Assembly: GCA_023515745.1 (NCBI GenBank)
Contig: JALECJ010000007.1
Coordinates: forward strand, 1,534,612 to 1,598,611
DNA: 64,000 bases
Direction of reading: 5' to 3'
Source: Amoeboaphelidium protococcarum
Lineage: Eukaryota > Aphelidiomycota > Aphelidea
A model generated the notes under the pieces. That model did not search any database. It was not told the DNA's origin and was given only the letters and a program-made list of their open reading frames with translations. A program made the position numbers and the translations under genes. Position 1 is the stretch's first letter. Every line of letters begins with the position of its first letter. Shown here one piece after another: positions 33,432 through 46,157 of this stretch.

Positions 33432-35262
33432 GAAAACTTCAACCAGCTATCTAGAAGCAAATGGTGTTAGACGACCTTTTTTATTTCACGGAGCAGAGGA
33501 CTCCATGTGGTGATAACTTTAAACCCATTAGTATTTAGGGTGAATTGATAATTTATAGACTTTCTACTGCCATCATTAAGCAGGGATCTTTCATAGATAT
33601 TCTTTACTGTTTACTCACTTAGTGAGATGATAGAGACATCGTTTCGTGCAGACCATAGACAAGGTCCTTTTTACACTCTAGCAGATTTTTAAAGCAATGA
33701 ATAATTCACTTTATAGCGAATTTTTGTAACTATGAGCAAATATTAACATCCAGTGCATATAAGATCAGGTCTTTACAAACTTCAGGCAGTATGAGCACTG
33801 CGTAAAACATACAGACAGTATTTCAGTTTTTAGAGAGCGTACTAGATACATTCGTCATGTAGAACCAACAACCAATCAAGAAAGCTTTCTTATCATCAAT
33901 TAACGCCAGTACCAAGAGTAGATTAACCATTGGACGTCAAGACACAGAAGCCCAATAAACAAAGTTTCTGGAGAGACATTTTACGACAGAGGTAATTTCA
34001 CATAGATAAGAAGACATGGAAGTAATGGCCCAATAAACAAAGCCTTAATGTAGCGTTGTGCGGTAGTAGCACAAGCAGACAGTAGGAATGACATGGAAAA
34101 GCAGCTGTGCAGTGAACAAAGACTTTGCAGAGCAATTTTGACAAATCATTAAGCACATATAGTCGAGCCAGTGTTAGAAACACGGAGCAGCAGTGTAACT
34201 AAACCTTTAAGTTACCTTTTTACATATGACAACAGCTATTCATAGAGCAATTGCACACGACTACTTCGTGAAGTCCTATATTTCCAGAGTAAGAGGCAAG
34301 AGCAAAGACGTGAACAGCAAACATAGAGTTAAACTTTGAGACAGATCCGACACAAACCACCACATGCACACTAGGAAGTCTTCAGCATACCAGTAAGCAA
34401 TTCATGCATCATTCGGCCTGAGAGCAACACCAAACGAGTGATTTTAAAAACAGAGCCTTGAATGAACTGAGAGGCGCTTCAGTTATAGTCTCGAATGCTT
34501 CTTCTAAACTAACAGCGAAGCGATAACCTACACAAATACAGTAGTAATGGATAAAACAAAACAGTACAAGTCTGTATAATAAGCTTACCGGATAAAAGAG
34601 ACAAATGAGTAGAAGCCTTGTAGTCCAGCAACAAGAACGTCAGCAGCATTGGGAAACATCAGAGAGCTATCAACCTTGCATACAAGCCATGAAACCAGAT
34701 GTCATCGAGTAGCAACATGAGATTAGAAAGGAGTCAAAGTGAGCCTTGAGAGAGCAGAAAGATTGAGGGAAGCTTTGAGGCCGCAGAGAGCAGGAGAGCC
34801 ACAACCAAAACACATCATGCATCAGACCAGACCAACCCAAACTTGAGAGGACCGCAGTAGATAGAAGGACTTACCCAAGCATTGCACAGGAACCATACAG
34901 ATAGATGTGTAGCAGACTTAAGACCGACCAGAACAGGACAGGAGACGGATCGTTTCACATGGAGAGGCCGGAGACAGCAGGACCACCAGCGAGAGATGAG
35001 CAAGAGATACCAAACCATTCACCAACTGGAACAAGCAATGCAGATAGATGCACAGCGAGATATCGACCATGGGAATATGTTCTTGGAAGAAGAGTGATAA
35101 CGAAGGTGGAGAAGAGAGTGAGAGGAGAGTGGGATTGTTTGATTGTGGGACATTGTGTGATGGTTTCAGATCTGAAACGTGGCTGGAGTGAAACGGCCAC
35201 CACCATATGGCAGCTTGGTCAGCTCTTGATCAATTTCTTTGGGAATAAGCTCATCTGCCGTT

Positions 35263-35562
35263 TCAGAAAACGATCTATCGATTGGTACTAATATCAATGG
35301 TACTCCAGAATGAGTGTTGAGTTGGAGCATGCATTGTGAGTGTGAGTGGTTGTCCCAATTAGGAAATTCGCGCGCGCTCGCTTGTCGCTGAAACGGGCCG
35401 AATGGGCCTAGACTTAAGTTCTAATTCAAACGATGTACCGTGAGGATTGTATGCCAAAAGTACCACAAAGTGCAGTGTATGTAAGAGAGAAACTGATACT
35501 AATGGTTCCTGCTCTATCTACTTTTTCTCATATATCAACTCAAGTTGTTTCAAAAGTATCAT
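35263..35562 (-). CDS. Small open frame upstream of ILV3 tail, doubtful
   Basis: ATG 35560-35562 to TGA 35263-35265 gives 99 codons (start MILLKQLELIYEKKQIEQE, end TIDISTNRQIVF) with plausible composition. It lies just beyond the 3' end of ILV3 on the same strand. A plus-strand frame over the same bases has a CSVC...C pattern. Neither matches a family I know. Confidence 0.22.
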
Positions 35563-35727
35563 ACTTCTTTCTTGTGATTATACCAGTTTACGACATGTGG
35601 AACTGAAACAGCGCAGGTCCTTTACAAATAAGTATTAAAGAAAAAATTGTCGATATTTGCATACAGTATAGGCATTGTCAACTCAGATCTTTAAATAAGT
35701 GTATTGATAAAAGTTGCAGCAAAGTGC

Positions 35728-37602
35728 TCACTAATCAGTCACGCACCCGCTACTAGCATCACTGACCAATTAGGAATATTTACGCAGCAGACCTTCTTAT
35801 GCAAAATAATTTGGTGAACGCGACTGCCATTGTTCTTTTCTTTGACGAAGCTCCTCAGAATCAATGTGCACATTAATCTCTCTCTTCTCGGCGTCTATCG
35901 TCACAGTGTCACCGTTCTGGACAAGAGCGATCGGTCCGCCAACGAATGCTTCAGGTGTAACGTGTCCAACAATGAAGCCATGTGAGCCACCACTAAATCT
36001 CGCGTCAGTAAGCAGTGCAACGTCTTTACCAAGTCCTGCGCCCATAATAGCGCTGGTTGGTGACAACATCTCTGGCATACCAGGACCGCCTTTTGGTCCG
36101 ACATACCGAATTATAATCACATCTCCTTTTTCGATTATAGAATTGTCATTTTCATCAACCTTGTTGAAATCACCAATAGGTTCTGGTACATCATCATCCT
36201 CGGTTGAAGCGTTAAAGTTACCGCGAAGTTAATTAGCAACAGGAGATCTCTATAATGCGAGTAACATGGCCTTTTCAGAGTTGAAACATTTAGCTTTACC
36301 AGTGAATACTGTACCTTCTTTACCAGTTATCTTTGCAACAGATCCAAGAGGAGCCAAGTTTCCCTTGAGAATACAAATGTGACCTGTGCTTTTAATTGGC
36401 TCACTTATAGGGCGAATAATTGTATTAGACGTTGGAGTTGGTAGCGCGCGAACGGAAGACAAGTTCTCTGCCAAAGTCTTGCCGGTGATGGTCATACAAC
36501 TGCCATCAAGCATTTACTCATCCAGCAAGTACTTCATGACTGCGGGTATACCACCATCACCGTGGAGATCTTCCATCATATACTTACCGCTAGGCTTCAA
36601 ATCAGCGATAAATGGTGTCCTGTCACTTAGACGCTGGAAATCGTCCAACTTGAGATCATGAACGTGTGCAGTTTTAGCAACTGCTAACAGATGAAGCACT
36701 GCATTAGTCGATCCACCGAGAGCAATTACCAGTCTGATGGCATTCTCTAAACTCTGCTTTGTTACTATATCTCGTGGCTTGAGGTCCGTTGCCAATAGAT
36801 TGTACATAGTCTCACCAACGCGTCGACACTCATCCATCTTCTCACTCGAAGTAGCCGGAGAACTAGCAGAATAAGGCAGTGCCAATCCAAGAGCTTCAAT
36901 CGCAGATGCCATAGTGTTGGCCGTGTACATACCGCCACAAGAACCAGCACCAGGACATGCATTTCTCACGATAGCTCGTCGTTGACTATCATCAATCTTA
37001 CCGCTCATATATTCGCCATATGACTGAAATGCACTGACAACATCCAAATCCTATGAGGAGCCATTATCAGCACCAGTCGACATACATCCCATACGTATAG
37101 TGCCACCATAGACAACCATAGATGGGCGATTGACTCTGAGCATACCGATCAGTGCTCCAGGCATGTTCTTATCACATCCGGGAACACATACCAGGCCATC
37201 ATACCACATGCCCTTCATCACACACTCGATACTATCCGCAATGATCTCTCTAGATGGGAGCGAGTTGAGCATACCAGACGTTGACATGGATATTCCATCC
37301 GAAGTTGACACAGTTGTAAATCTAATCGCGTGCAACCGATCATTATCCTCACCTGATTAATGATGGTAATCCAAAATACTCTACTTGATTATACCAGCGA
37401 GATCATTCAAATGCATATTACAAGGATTCCCTTCAAACCATTGACTAGCTATTGCCACTTAAGCTCGATTCAATCCCTAATCAGTAAGTCCCGTTGCATG
37501 AAGCATGGCCTACGAAGCACCTTGACTCCTAGGCTAAGTGATAACGCGTGAATACTTGTTCAAAACTTTAGTGGAATATTTTCTAACAGTATTTAGCGCC
37601 AT
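35728..37602 (-). CDS. ILV3: Dihydroxy-acid dehydratase
   Basis: This enzyme dehydrates 2,3-dihydroxy acids to 2-keto acids in valine and isoleucine synthesis in mitochondria. The 624-aa single exon starts [19 protein letters not shown], a typical matrix-targeting peptide. Cluster ligands and active-site blocks are [66 protein letters not shown] and DARFSGG. The family usually has 560-590 residues; here the C-terminus runs about 20 residues past the usual end to TGA 35728-35730. TAR Gln codons occur at SRVITQPRSQGASQ and elsewhere. NDUFS5 lies 155 bp upstream on the same strand. Confidence 0.97.
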
Positions 37603-37757
37603 CTATTGTTACAAGTAATTATTAATCTTATACAATATTAACTTTATATAATTACTATATGAGTGAAATAAAATTGATGATTATGAAGTAACAACAATTA
37701 AGAGCGATGGAGGGGTAAAAATTGGTGGAAATCATCAGAAGACAAACGTTAATATAT

Positions 37758-38082
37758 TCAAGAGCTTTATTTCTACAATTTCAACTATTTCTCTCGTTCC
37801 ATAGCTATAGCTTTAATTCTTGACTTCTACCACACAAGAGTATAAAAAAATAAAACTTTAAATATATATGTGAGAAATTACCTCTTTGACTCGCATTTTA
37901 CATTCAGCGTAATCCTCTTGCCACAAACGGCACTCCTTCTCGGGGATGTCTGCCTGGATGTAGCACTTTTAATATTCTGTGAAAAAGCCCAAGCATTTGC
38001 CATGAATAGGATTCAGTCCATACAATGGATTGGTCTAACTTGGCGTCCCCTAAAATGTATAATCTACGCTCTATGTGCTCAT
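37758..38082 (-). CDS. NDUFS5: NDUFS5-like complex I accessory subunit
   Basis: The 89-aa protein has exon 1 at 37882-38082 and exon 2 at 37758-37826, with a 55-nt GT-AG intron between. It carries the paired Cys motifs of the CHCH fold: KCLGFFTEYQKC and KECRLWQEDYAEC, each CX9C or close to it. The C-terminal helix KEKSRIKAIAMEREKQLKLQ is as in NDUFS5 of animals and fungi. Such proteins are imported by the Mia40 pathway and sit on the intermembrane side of NADH dehydrogenase. Its presence implies a conventional complex I. Confidence 0.88.
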
Positions 38083-39872
38083 AGTTTTAAATAATAATCT
38101 TTCACTATCAGATAACGTTAAAGCGCTGAGTTAATAGGAAAGGAACGATCTGCCTCAGGAAGGAAAGAAATTTGAAGAGCTCTCGTTCGTGCACTTTCAA
38201 AGTTTTTTTGAAAATTTTAATTTAGTAGATCACTAGATGATGGTTCGCTTGTTTCACAAGTATTTTGACATGATTTGTAGCATTATAGTATATATGGTTC
38301 TCATTGAAACTGGTCTTAAATCGAGATATTCTCTCTGAACCGTGTCTTTCCTTTAACTAATAACTCGCCTTGTTTGATTATTACTCTGCTAAATATGAAG
38401 GTTAAAGTCAAATTAATTGATGACTTGTCGCGTCACTTTAATGTCACTGCTATTATTCTGATTCTGCATCTGTAGCACTATTTGTCTTATTAAGTATCCA
38501 AGTCAAAAAACGTGCGCTATCCATACCTGCAAAGTCAAGATTCCAGACTAGAGCGTTTGATGATGATATTTGCGATTGCAGTCCGTGTGTGCCGAGTTAA
38601 TCAGAAGCTCGGATATCAATGACGCATCATGACGTGGTCTGATACGATAGTGTTAGTGATTGAATCATTCCTGTTAAAATGATGCATGTTGACGCCTTAC
38701 TTCTCTTCTTGATAAGAAATTGCAGAAATTGTGATATTTTTGAATAATAGAAAGTTGCATTTTCATCTTTAGGTGCGTCCCTATTGAAACTGTCTCAGTC
38801 TTGGCGCTGGCCGTTTCACAGATTATCGCGTTAATGTCTGAGCTTGCATTGTAATGTCACAGAGTTTATCAAGGGGGAAGTAACATTGGTTGCAGTTGAC
38901 CTGGTGGAGCAGTCTTTTTGCATTTAATGTGTGATGTCTGTTTGCATATCTTGCTAAAATATTATCGCGCTAATTACAATGTTTAGTCTCCATGTCAGAA
39001 AGTATTTTCGTTTGCTAGTCATTGTTGTTGCATCATACTGTGATTGTCTTTGCGTCTGATTTAATTGGGTAAATGGTGGACGGCTGCCGTGCTTAGTACA
39101 GCTATGGAGGCGCTCATTGGTACTGCAGATGTTGAAAGGCTTATGCAATGAGTTTAAGGTGTCAGGCTAAATGGGTCAAGGTTAAGGTGATGGTGTCTAG
39201 TTGTAATATCAGGTTGAGTTTTTGGGCTTTGTTACGTCGTTGAGACAGTTCGAGGATTACAGTTGCTAATACGGGGATATGTGGGTACCCCGATGAAAAG
39301 ATCGCCGGAGCTTTTTTAAAGTGTACGAGTGATCGCTTAACCCACATGAAGAGCTCTTGAATGAACAGCTGAAAATCAACATCAACATCAATGTCAAAAC
39401 AGATGAAATAATGAAATAAACATTTATTCAACCCATTATTACTGTTACGGGTACCTATATACTCAAGCATTTAAGCCCAATGAAAAATGTTTGATGTAAA
39501 GCAAAAGGTAAATTATTGAATTCTTTTATGGTGCGACTACGCTATGTCAAGGTGTAAAGACGCGTCAATAGCCACATCGAAGCATCTCAAACCAATGCAG
39601 TTGCGTGCTCTACATCTGTTATTTGCCATATTCAATAATCGAAACACAGATTGGTGAATGATGATGGCAATATACGCGTTTGGAATGATCACTTGTTGAC
39701 AGTCCATGAGCGACGCGATTTCAAATTTTCAACCGAAACCGAGATCAGTCCATTTTGGCGATTATTCTTTTCAAAGCGAGAATCTGAAATTCCTCTGATA
39801 ATTTCCGCATTATTTTGACCAGGTGCTACTCCCACTTTAAATAATAAATAAAAAGAGGACCAGTATTTAATC
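38083..39872 (-). other. Unresolved stretch with coding-like minus-strand frames
   Basis: There is no recognised gene in 1.8 kb, but the minus strand has several protein-like frames: 39162-39470 (102 codons, ATG to TGA, with FQLFIQELFMWVKRSL), one from ATG 38991-38993 (METKHCNQRDNILARY, about 76 codons) and one ending near 38449 (SSNALVWNLDFAGMDSARF). They may be exons of one intron-containing gene that I could not assemble. A plus frame at 38395-38622 (75 codons) overlaps the last. The promoter regions of NDUFS5 and eL13 must also lie here. Confidence 0.3.
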
Positions 39873-40541
39873 ATGGGTTTCGCTCACAATAATATGTTGC
39901 CAAACAACCATTTCCGCAAGGATTGGTAAAGACGCGTCAAGACTTGGTTTAATCAGCCTGCTAGAAAGATTCGCCGTCGTCAGGCTCGTGCTGAGAAGGC
40001 TGCTGCCATTGCACCTCGCCCAGTCGATGGTCTGCTTCGCCCAATCGTTCGCTGCCCAACTGTCAGATACAACATGAAAGTTCGTAAGGGACGTGGATTT
40101 ACTCTGGACGAGATTAAGGCTGCTGGATTCAAGAACGCTCTGGAGGCTAGAAATACTTACGGTGTCGCTGTCGATCACCGCAGACGAAGCTCGGGTAGAA
40201 GCGTGGAGGGATTCGCTGTGAATGTTGATAGATTGAAGGCTTACAAGGCCAAGGTTGTTCTCTTGCCAAAGAAGCGCAGCAAGAACAGCAAGCGTGGCTC
40301 CCCTATGGCTGTCGATGTTCCTGCTGCTGACAAGCTGGTGAAGAGAGTTAATGCTGATGTTCATGCAAAGGCTATATCAATCAGAGGCGCTGTTGTAGAG
40401 TACGGTAATGTTGCTGACTTCAAGTCAGAAGAGAGCGTGTATGCTAAGCTGCGTAAGGCTTAGAGTGACGCCAAGCTTGTTGGTGTCCGTGAGAAGCGCG
40501 CTAAAGCTAAAGAGGAAGAGGAAGCTGCCAAGAAGAAGTGA
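39873..40541 (+). CDS. RPL13: Large ribosomal subunit protein eL13
   Basis: The 222-aa single exon starts [32 protein letters not shown], the signature of eL13. It continues with [30 protein letters not shown] and the GVAVDHRRR block, and ends in a Lys/Glu-rich tail (EEEEAAKKK). The protein is a structural part of the 60S subunit. It keeps CAG beside TAR Gln codons (TAA in DWQRR, TAG in KAQSD), showing that reassigned codons are tolerated in a highly expressed gene. It converges on the RhoGEF gene, 110 bp away. Confidence 0.97.
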
Positions 40542-40651
40542 TTATAATGAATTCAACATCGCTCTTTTCGATAAACAAAATACTATCATCGACTTAATGT
40601 ACACATTTTTCTTTCACTTGATGATAACTTACAGAATCTATCACCGGGAAT

Positions 40652-43600
40652 TCAACCAGTGATAAAGTAGAGAACAAACTTGTTGTTGGGTGAGCCACTG
40701 CTGTGCATGACTTCGGAAATGTCTTGCTTGCGTATGAGGACCTGTTTATCAGCCTTGATATACTCAGAGAAACGACTTGACAGTGACTGACACAATTTCA
40801 GCTACTCTTCCAGTCGTTAAATCGCGTCTTTACAGGCAGATTTATGATCTGATACACTACTCTTCGAATTAAAACTATGAGAGTACTACAGATTCTACTC
40901 AGTCACTTGGGATGTTAGATACGACGTTGGCGTGCCATTGACAGTTCTCGATTATTTTGGCTTCAAGACTCCTTCCAATCGAGATAATCCTTGCAACACC
41001 TTGGCTTCCACAGATAATTCCTTCTCGAGTTCATCAATGCGCGAATCCACCAATTTCAAAGCGTTAGAGAGAGATACATACTATTTCATATTAGTATTGG
41101 CAGCATTGGGATCTTTCTTGAATATGAAGAGATCGTTAGAAGAGGCGGATGGTTTGGACTTCTTTAAACTATCTTTAATAGGCTTTGAGACACGGTCCGA
41201 CTCGATCTTGGCCTCTGCAAAAGATTGCAACCATCGCTCCATGTGCTCCTTTGACGCAGCAATCAATATCTTTCTAGTGTCAGCCAGTAGGCCAATTGCA
41301 TTCTCCAACTAGTATTGAGTCATCCCAGCACTGAGCCGGCTATCATGAATTCTCTCCATCGGGCCACATTGCATATCCACCAATTTCATAGACCATTTAA
41401 AGTCATAATAGATCTTGTCGCCAGATTTAAAGCGGTTTCTTTGCGGAGCAGTGCACATGACCATATCATTAAATAAGAAGACTTTCCTGCTCTTGACGCG
41501 CCCATTCTCTGTTAATTCTCCAATTTCACCCTCATAAATTAGACGTCGATCTGGCATAACAATACCAGCAGGAGCATTGCTTAGCTTAGAGTCCACATTA
41601 GCCACCTTGACAGCCTTCTCATTATCTCGCTTTCGGTCATTAATGATTTTAGCCGTGGTCTGAAGCATCTGAATAGCCTCTTGGAGCATCAGAGCATCTC
41701 TGTGATCATCTGCAGTCTTCTTGGCTAATTCTTTAAGTAGAAGCACATAGCGCGGTATCCTTTAAATGGGAGTGATGAACAGATCAGTAAAACTCAAAGC
41801 TAATCTGCCTTGTTTACTTTTAATATCCTGTAAGAACTGCATAAACTACGGAGACTGAGACTATTACTTGTACAGAAGCAGAGCTTTACTGTAATTATTA
41901 ACAAAATGCGTATACAATCCGCACTCACCGGCAAACTAGCAAAAGAGATCACCAACACATTTCCAATTATTCCAAGGTGTAATCCTTTTGCAGAATTTCA
42001 GCAAGAATTATGCATTACACAGCATAATCTCTTTGATTTGATAGAAAATAGAGTTAAGCTATTCATGAGATACTAGAGGCCGTCCTTGACTGGCGCGGAT
42101 ACGGAGAGGAATAACAAAGTGCTCATAGAGTGACAGCAAGCCGCGGACATAAGTGAGCTCTGTTTCCAAAAGCTCTTTTATAATCATACGCCTATGGTTC
42201 AGCTTCCTATACTCCTTTCTACACATGTACCCGCGCATATGTTTCTAAACTTAAGTGGCAGCCATGTTCTATCTTAATTCGATGTCTTGCACCAGATCGT
42301 ACCGAGGGACAGAGTGAGCTGTACTTGAAACTTGAACTTTTATATTCACATTCTTTCCATAACGATGCTTAATTAGACTATCGACTTGCTGCAGTATGAC
42401 TTTAACCTTCTTGGCATCCTATTACTCAGGAACATTAACCGTAGCCTCACCGTAATGGTCCGCAAAGACATCAGTATAACTAAATTCTTCTTGCTCGCTA
42501 TTAGGACGTGACTGCTCATACTCATCCAAATCTTTACCTATTGGAGAAGCTGGAAGAGATTTAGAGACGAGCAATCTAGATAGCCGGTTCACCTTATTAT
42601 CATCACCACCTGCTATCCTCAAAGCGGCAACTACTGGCTATTCTGGTTAATTCAAAGTTAAATGCGAGCCAGCGTTCTCACTTTAATTATCATCAAGCGA
42701 TCCATTTCTAGACTTGGCTTTCATCTCCGGAGATAAGTGATTCGCTTCAGCTTTAAGAGCAGCATTTTCGGTTATTACATCCTACAGGCACTATTTCTAG
42801 AATGCATTCTCACGCTCTAAGCTCTCCAATTACTACTTAAAAGAAGTGATGGAATTCTCTTAACTTGATATCTGCTGCTAATTGTCGCGCAACTTTTATT
42901 TGGACGCGGCTAGTTCACTTACGAGCTCAGAAATCCGCGCAGAGATCTATTTACATGCAACGGCATCATATTCTCCAACCTCGGCCAGGTACTTTAATTA
43001 AGCATTCAAATCTTACCAGTTCAGAGCACTGCTATTGCCTTGGAGAAGTAAATTACGAACATGCAAAGTCACATGCGCAGTTTATTCCAAAGACTGACAC
43101 AAATCGTAGACTTACTCTTAAACTTCTTATTCATCTTCTGGTCCATGACGATTCTAGGCGTCAAGGTAAGGAGAAAGCCTCTACTTTGGCCAACTAGCGG
43201 AAATCTGAGACGGAAGCGGCTGAGACTATTTTCTCTTTTACTAGTTGATCTCATGAAGTTCAGCAGCACTAAGCGGAAGAGGCTCGGAAATTTTACGCTA
43301 CGACTGTGGAGCAATATGAGGCTATTACCGAATCCCAGGAGACTAGACAGAGGCACGAGGATATCGTACATTCGGAGACAATAACGGAACATCAGGCAAA
43401 GATTTTTATGGTGGCGAGTGATGATACTCATCCGGCAACCTTTTACCTCTGATATGATCCCTCATTTTCACTCTCTGTTCAGACTGTTTAATTTATTACG
43501 CTTACTACTATTATTGCTAATCCAAGTCTTAATTAAAATAATCCTAATATACATAGTCAGATACACAATCTGAATTATTATGTCCAGTATTATCCGGATG

Positions 43601-44065
43601 ATGAGCCGGCTTACTACCTCTACGAATAGGTGACTACTAATGGCTTACAAGCGTTTATTATTACTGATCTAAAGCCTTTATCAAATTCTGGTACAAATGA
43701 AACAGACTCTCCTCCATCTACAAATAAGACTATTGGAGCATGTGCAGTTTATCTTTGCCATTTCCAGACTACCATAATTGTACGGAATCACTGACGTGTT
43801 GAGCCATCTGATGAGCCTATTTAGAGTATTACGATAATGACAACTTATGCGAAGTGGAGGATGAATGCTTCCTAATGATATCAGAGAGGCGCAAGATATT
43901 ATCCACAGACGAAAGAAATTATTAAACAATCTGAGTAATCACAGGACCTGACTGTACTTAGGCAGACGGCTAATTACCAGAGGAAGTGAGCAATCGTAGC
44001 TGTTCCAGCGTCTCTGATATGTCCAAGTACAAATGATCCACATTTTATTAAGATAATTACTCCAT
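40652..44065 (-). CDS. RhoGEF with IQ motif, DH and PH domains
   Basis: The 1137-aa single frame runs from ATG 44063-44065 to TGA 40652-40654. N-terminal helices (ETLEQLRLL, SVDNILRLSD) and Gln-rich, Pro/Ser-rich segments lead to a coiled coil (about 330-430) and an IQ-like motif (ATQVQKHMRGYMCRKEY). The DH domain follows: IKELLETELTYVRGLLSLYE, LNSIFYQIKEI and TPIQRIPRYVLLLKEL, the hallmark of exchange factors for Rho GTPases. The PH domain has RRLIYEGEIGEL...VFLFNDMVMC. The tail has more heptads. An internal ATG at 43463-43465 would give 937 aa, but the frame upstream is rich in TAR Gln and protein-like. Likely controls actin or cell shape. Confidence 0.88.
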
Positions 44066-44545
44066 AACAATATCTCTCTTTTCAATATTAAGTCAAAATA
44101 AATCACCAAATAAATAAAACAATGCAGAGTGATATTATTATAATAATGATAAAAAAGCGGGAGAAAATAGCTTGAAACAGGAATTTTCATTCACTCAATA
44201 TAAATGCGCAACTTGAAACGGGCGACAACCAATCTAAAGGACGCTTCTGATTGACCAGGCTGCCAATCATGTATTCAGCGGGGATTTCTCTTACTCGAAT
44301 CCAATCGCGTTTCAGCCAATCCCTGCTCCATGTCGTGATCTGATCCGCATAGACATTCCGTAACAGCAAAAATAGTAGAGTGACCATCATCTTGTTTCAC
44401 CATAACAATCACGTCATCATCCTTATTTTTGTAGTCCGAGCTGTTTATTGCCCATACAATTTTACCACATTCTTTTTCTTCTCTTCCTTTGTAGTTGATA
44501 AGAAAATTTTCACAAATTCAATACTCCTAGATAGCGATTGAAAAA
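44066..44545. other. Divergent upstream region of RhoGEF and ZIP genes
   Basis: The 480-bp gap holds the two promoters. A minus frame at 44187-44390 (67 codons, MMVTLLFLLLRNVYADQ...) resembles a small secreted peptide and ends in a true TGA, but has no recognised homologue and may be chance. Confidence 0.3.
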
Positions 44546-45797
44546 ATGTCCGAAAACGATTGTTCATAAGTACCGGTGGAGGACTTTAATTTAGCCTTCC
44601 ACATAGGCTCTATATTTATTGTTCTGGCCGTATCTTTTCTCGGCACATTAATTCCGGTAAGTGTGTGTGTGTGGCTGTGTATAGTTTTTAATTTTGATAT
44701 AATCGTGTTGTGTGTTGTAGGTGGTGTCCAAGTTGAGTCCTGCTATAAAGATTAATAGCTTCTTCTATGTTCTACTCAAAGGCTTTGGAATGGGTGTGAT
44801 TTTGGCAACTGGATACATTCATTTACTTGTGCCAGGTATTTCAACTCTATAGAATCCATGTCTACCTGAAGTGTTCCTAAGTTATGAGGCATGGGGCGGC
44901 GTGTTGGCGTTGCTGTCCACACTACTCATCCAGTTTGTACAGACTATTGCAATTGATCATTTTGGGAAGAAACACGATCATGGCGCTGAATGTGAGACTC
45001 ACGATCATTAAGCTGGCACTAATAGCGTTGCAAATGGTCATGTTAGTAATAACAACTCTCGCCTATTCGGTGGTGATGATATTGAGACTGCTGGCAATGT
45101 AAAAGTTCCACTTTAGAGGCAGTCTTCGCTGAACTACTAATCCACTGAGCAGATTGGTGAATCGTCTTAAGCAGGACGTAGCAAAACTCACGCGACGCAT
45201 AACACTCGAAGCTCTGCAACTCCATTGGAATTGAACGCGCTTGCCGTTGCAACAAATATCCACTCCGATGGATGTTGTGAAGTGGATCATGTTCTCTTCA
45301 AGACTGATCATGAGCACACTAAAATCACAGCCTATATACTAGAGTTGGGATTAGCTGCTCACGGTATTATAATGGGTATTACACTGGGTGTTACTGGTGG
45401 AGAGTAATTCAAAACGCTTCTAGTTGCGATCTGTTTTCATCAGTTCTTTGAAGGTGCTGCCCTTTCGGTTACAGCTCTGGAAGCTGGCTTTGACACGATG
45501 ACACAGCCATTGTTGATGGCCTTATTCTATACCCTTACTACCCCTATTGGACAAGCGATTGGCATCAGTATTGCACAGTCATATAACTAGAACTCTGCGG
45601 AGAATCTTATAATCACTGGTGTATTTTTGTCCCTCAGCGGTGGTATTCTACTTTATGACTCCCTTGTCAATCTCATTACTGTGAACATTACTCATAGCAA
45701 GGCGTACTCATCGTATTCCATCGCTAAGAAATCGTTTGTGTTTCTCAGTTTATGGCTTGGAGCGGGAGTTATGGCTGCAATTGGTTACTGGGCTTGA
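44546..45797 (+). CDS. ZIP-family zinc/iron transporter
   Basis: Exons are 44546-44656 and 44721-45797 with a 64-nt GT-AG intron; the product is 395 aa. Membrane helices: GSIFIVLAVSFLGTLIPVV, FFYVLLKGFGMGVILATGYIHLL and a third after LSYEAWGGVL. Then a His-rich cytosolic loop (HFGKKHDHGAECETHDH...) and the metal-binding helix pair LELGLAAHGIIMGITLG and AICFHQFFEGAALSV, followed by three more helices. This matches Zrt1/Zrt2-type plasma-membrane transporters of fungi and plants (IRT/ZIP). The His, Glu and Gly residues of the transport pathway are kept. Confidence 0.94.
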
Positions 45798-46157
45798 GTG
45801 CTATGCATTAAAATCGATTCCTTGATGATTGGTATCTCGTTTGCATGAACAATGAAGCGGCATCATTAAAGTACCATGATTTCTTATTTTGCCATTGCTC
45901 TATTTTCTTGTAAACAAACTTTGATTGTTGTAACTAATAGCGCTATTGATCAAAGCACGGCTTTCACTATATCACCATTACACGTCACCGTAGTGAGTAA
46001 TATCATTATTAACAACGACGTCAAAGCTCTATGCGCGTTCTTTCGCGTTCCATTTTAGATAGTCGCTCGGTCGCTCACAATTTTATTCTCAAGAAATACC
46101 ATCAGTTGAACAATAAATAATAAAGTATACTTAACAGCAACATCAATATCGGAAAAT
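45798..46157. other. Intergenic region between ZIP and the Stm1/SERBP1-like gene
   Basis: The 360-bp gap has no supported gene; it contains the 3' UTR of the ZIP gene and the promoter of the next gene. Confidence 0.35.

Larger units (their letters stand above)
30389..35262. other. Gene-poor, repeat-rich island
   Basis: Nearly 5 kb without a recognisable gene, in a window that otherwise averages about one gene per 1.5 kb. The plus strand from about 31.5 kb is purine-rich, with many CAGC and CCAGC words, a 123-bp tandem array, a diverged direct repeat and long frames interrupted by rare TGA. One plus frame (phase of 31583) reads across 31.58-34.4 kb with only scattered TGA codons, as in a decayed large ORF or an A/G-rich non-coding RNA. 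No transposase, reverse transcriptase or integrase motif was seen. Confidence 0.5.

Noticed and set aside
41081-43465. RhoGEF starting at the internal ATG 43463-43465
   Set aside because: The same frame continues upstream for 200 protein-like codons to an ATG that follows an in-frame TGA.
42865-44000. Plus-strand frames with acidic, protein-like sequence and scattered TGA
   Set aside because: The minus strand is open from 44065 through the RhoGEF domains in a single frame, so the plus frames are antisense.
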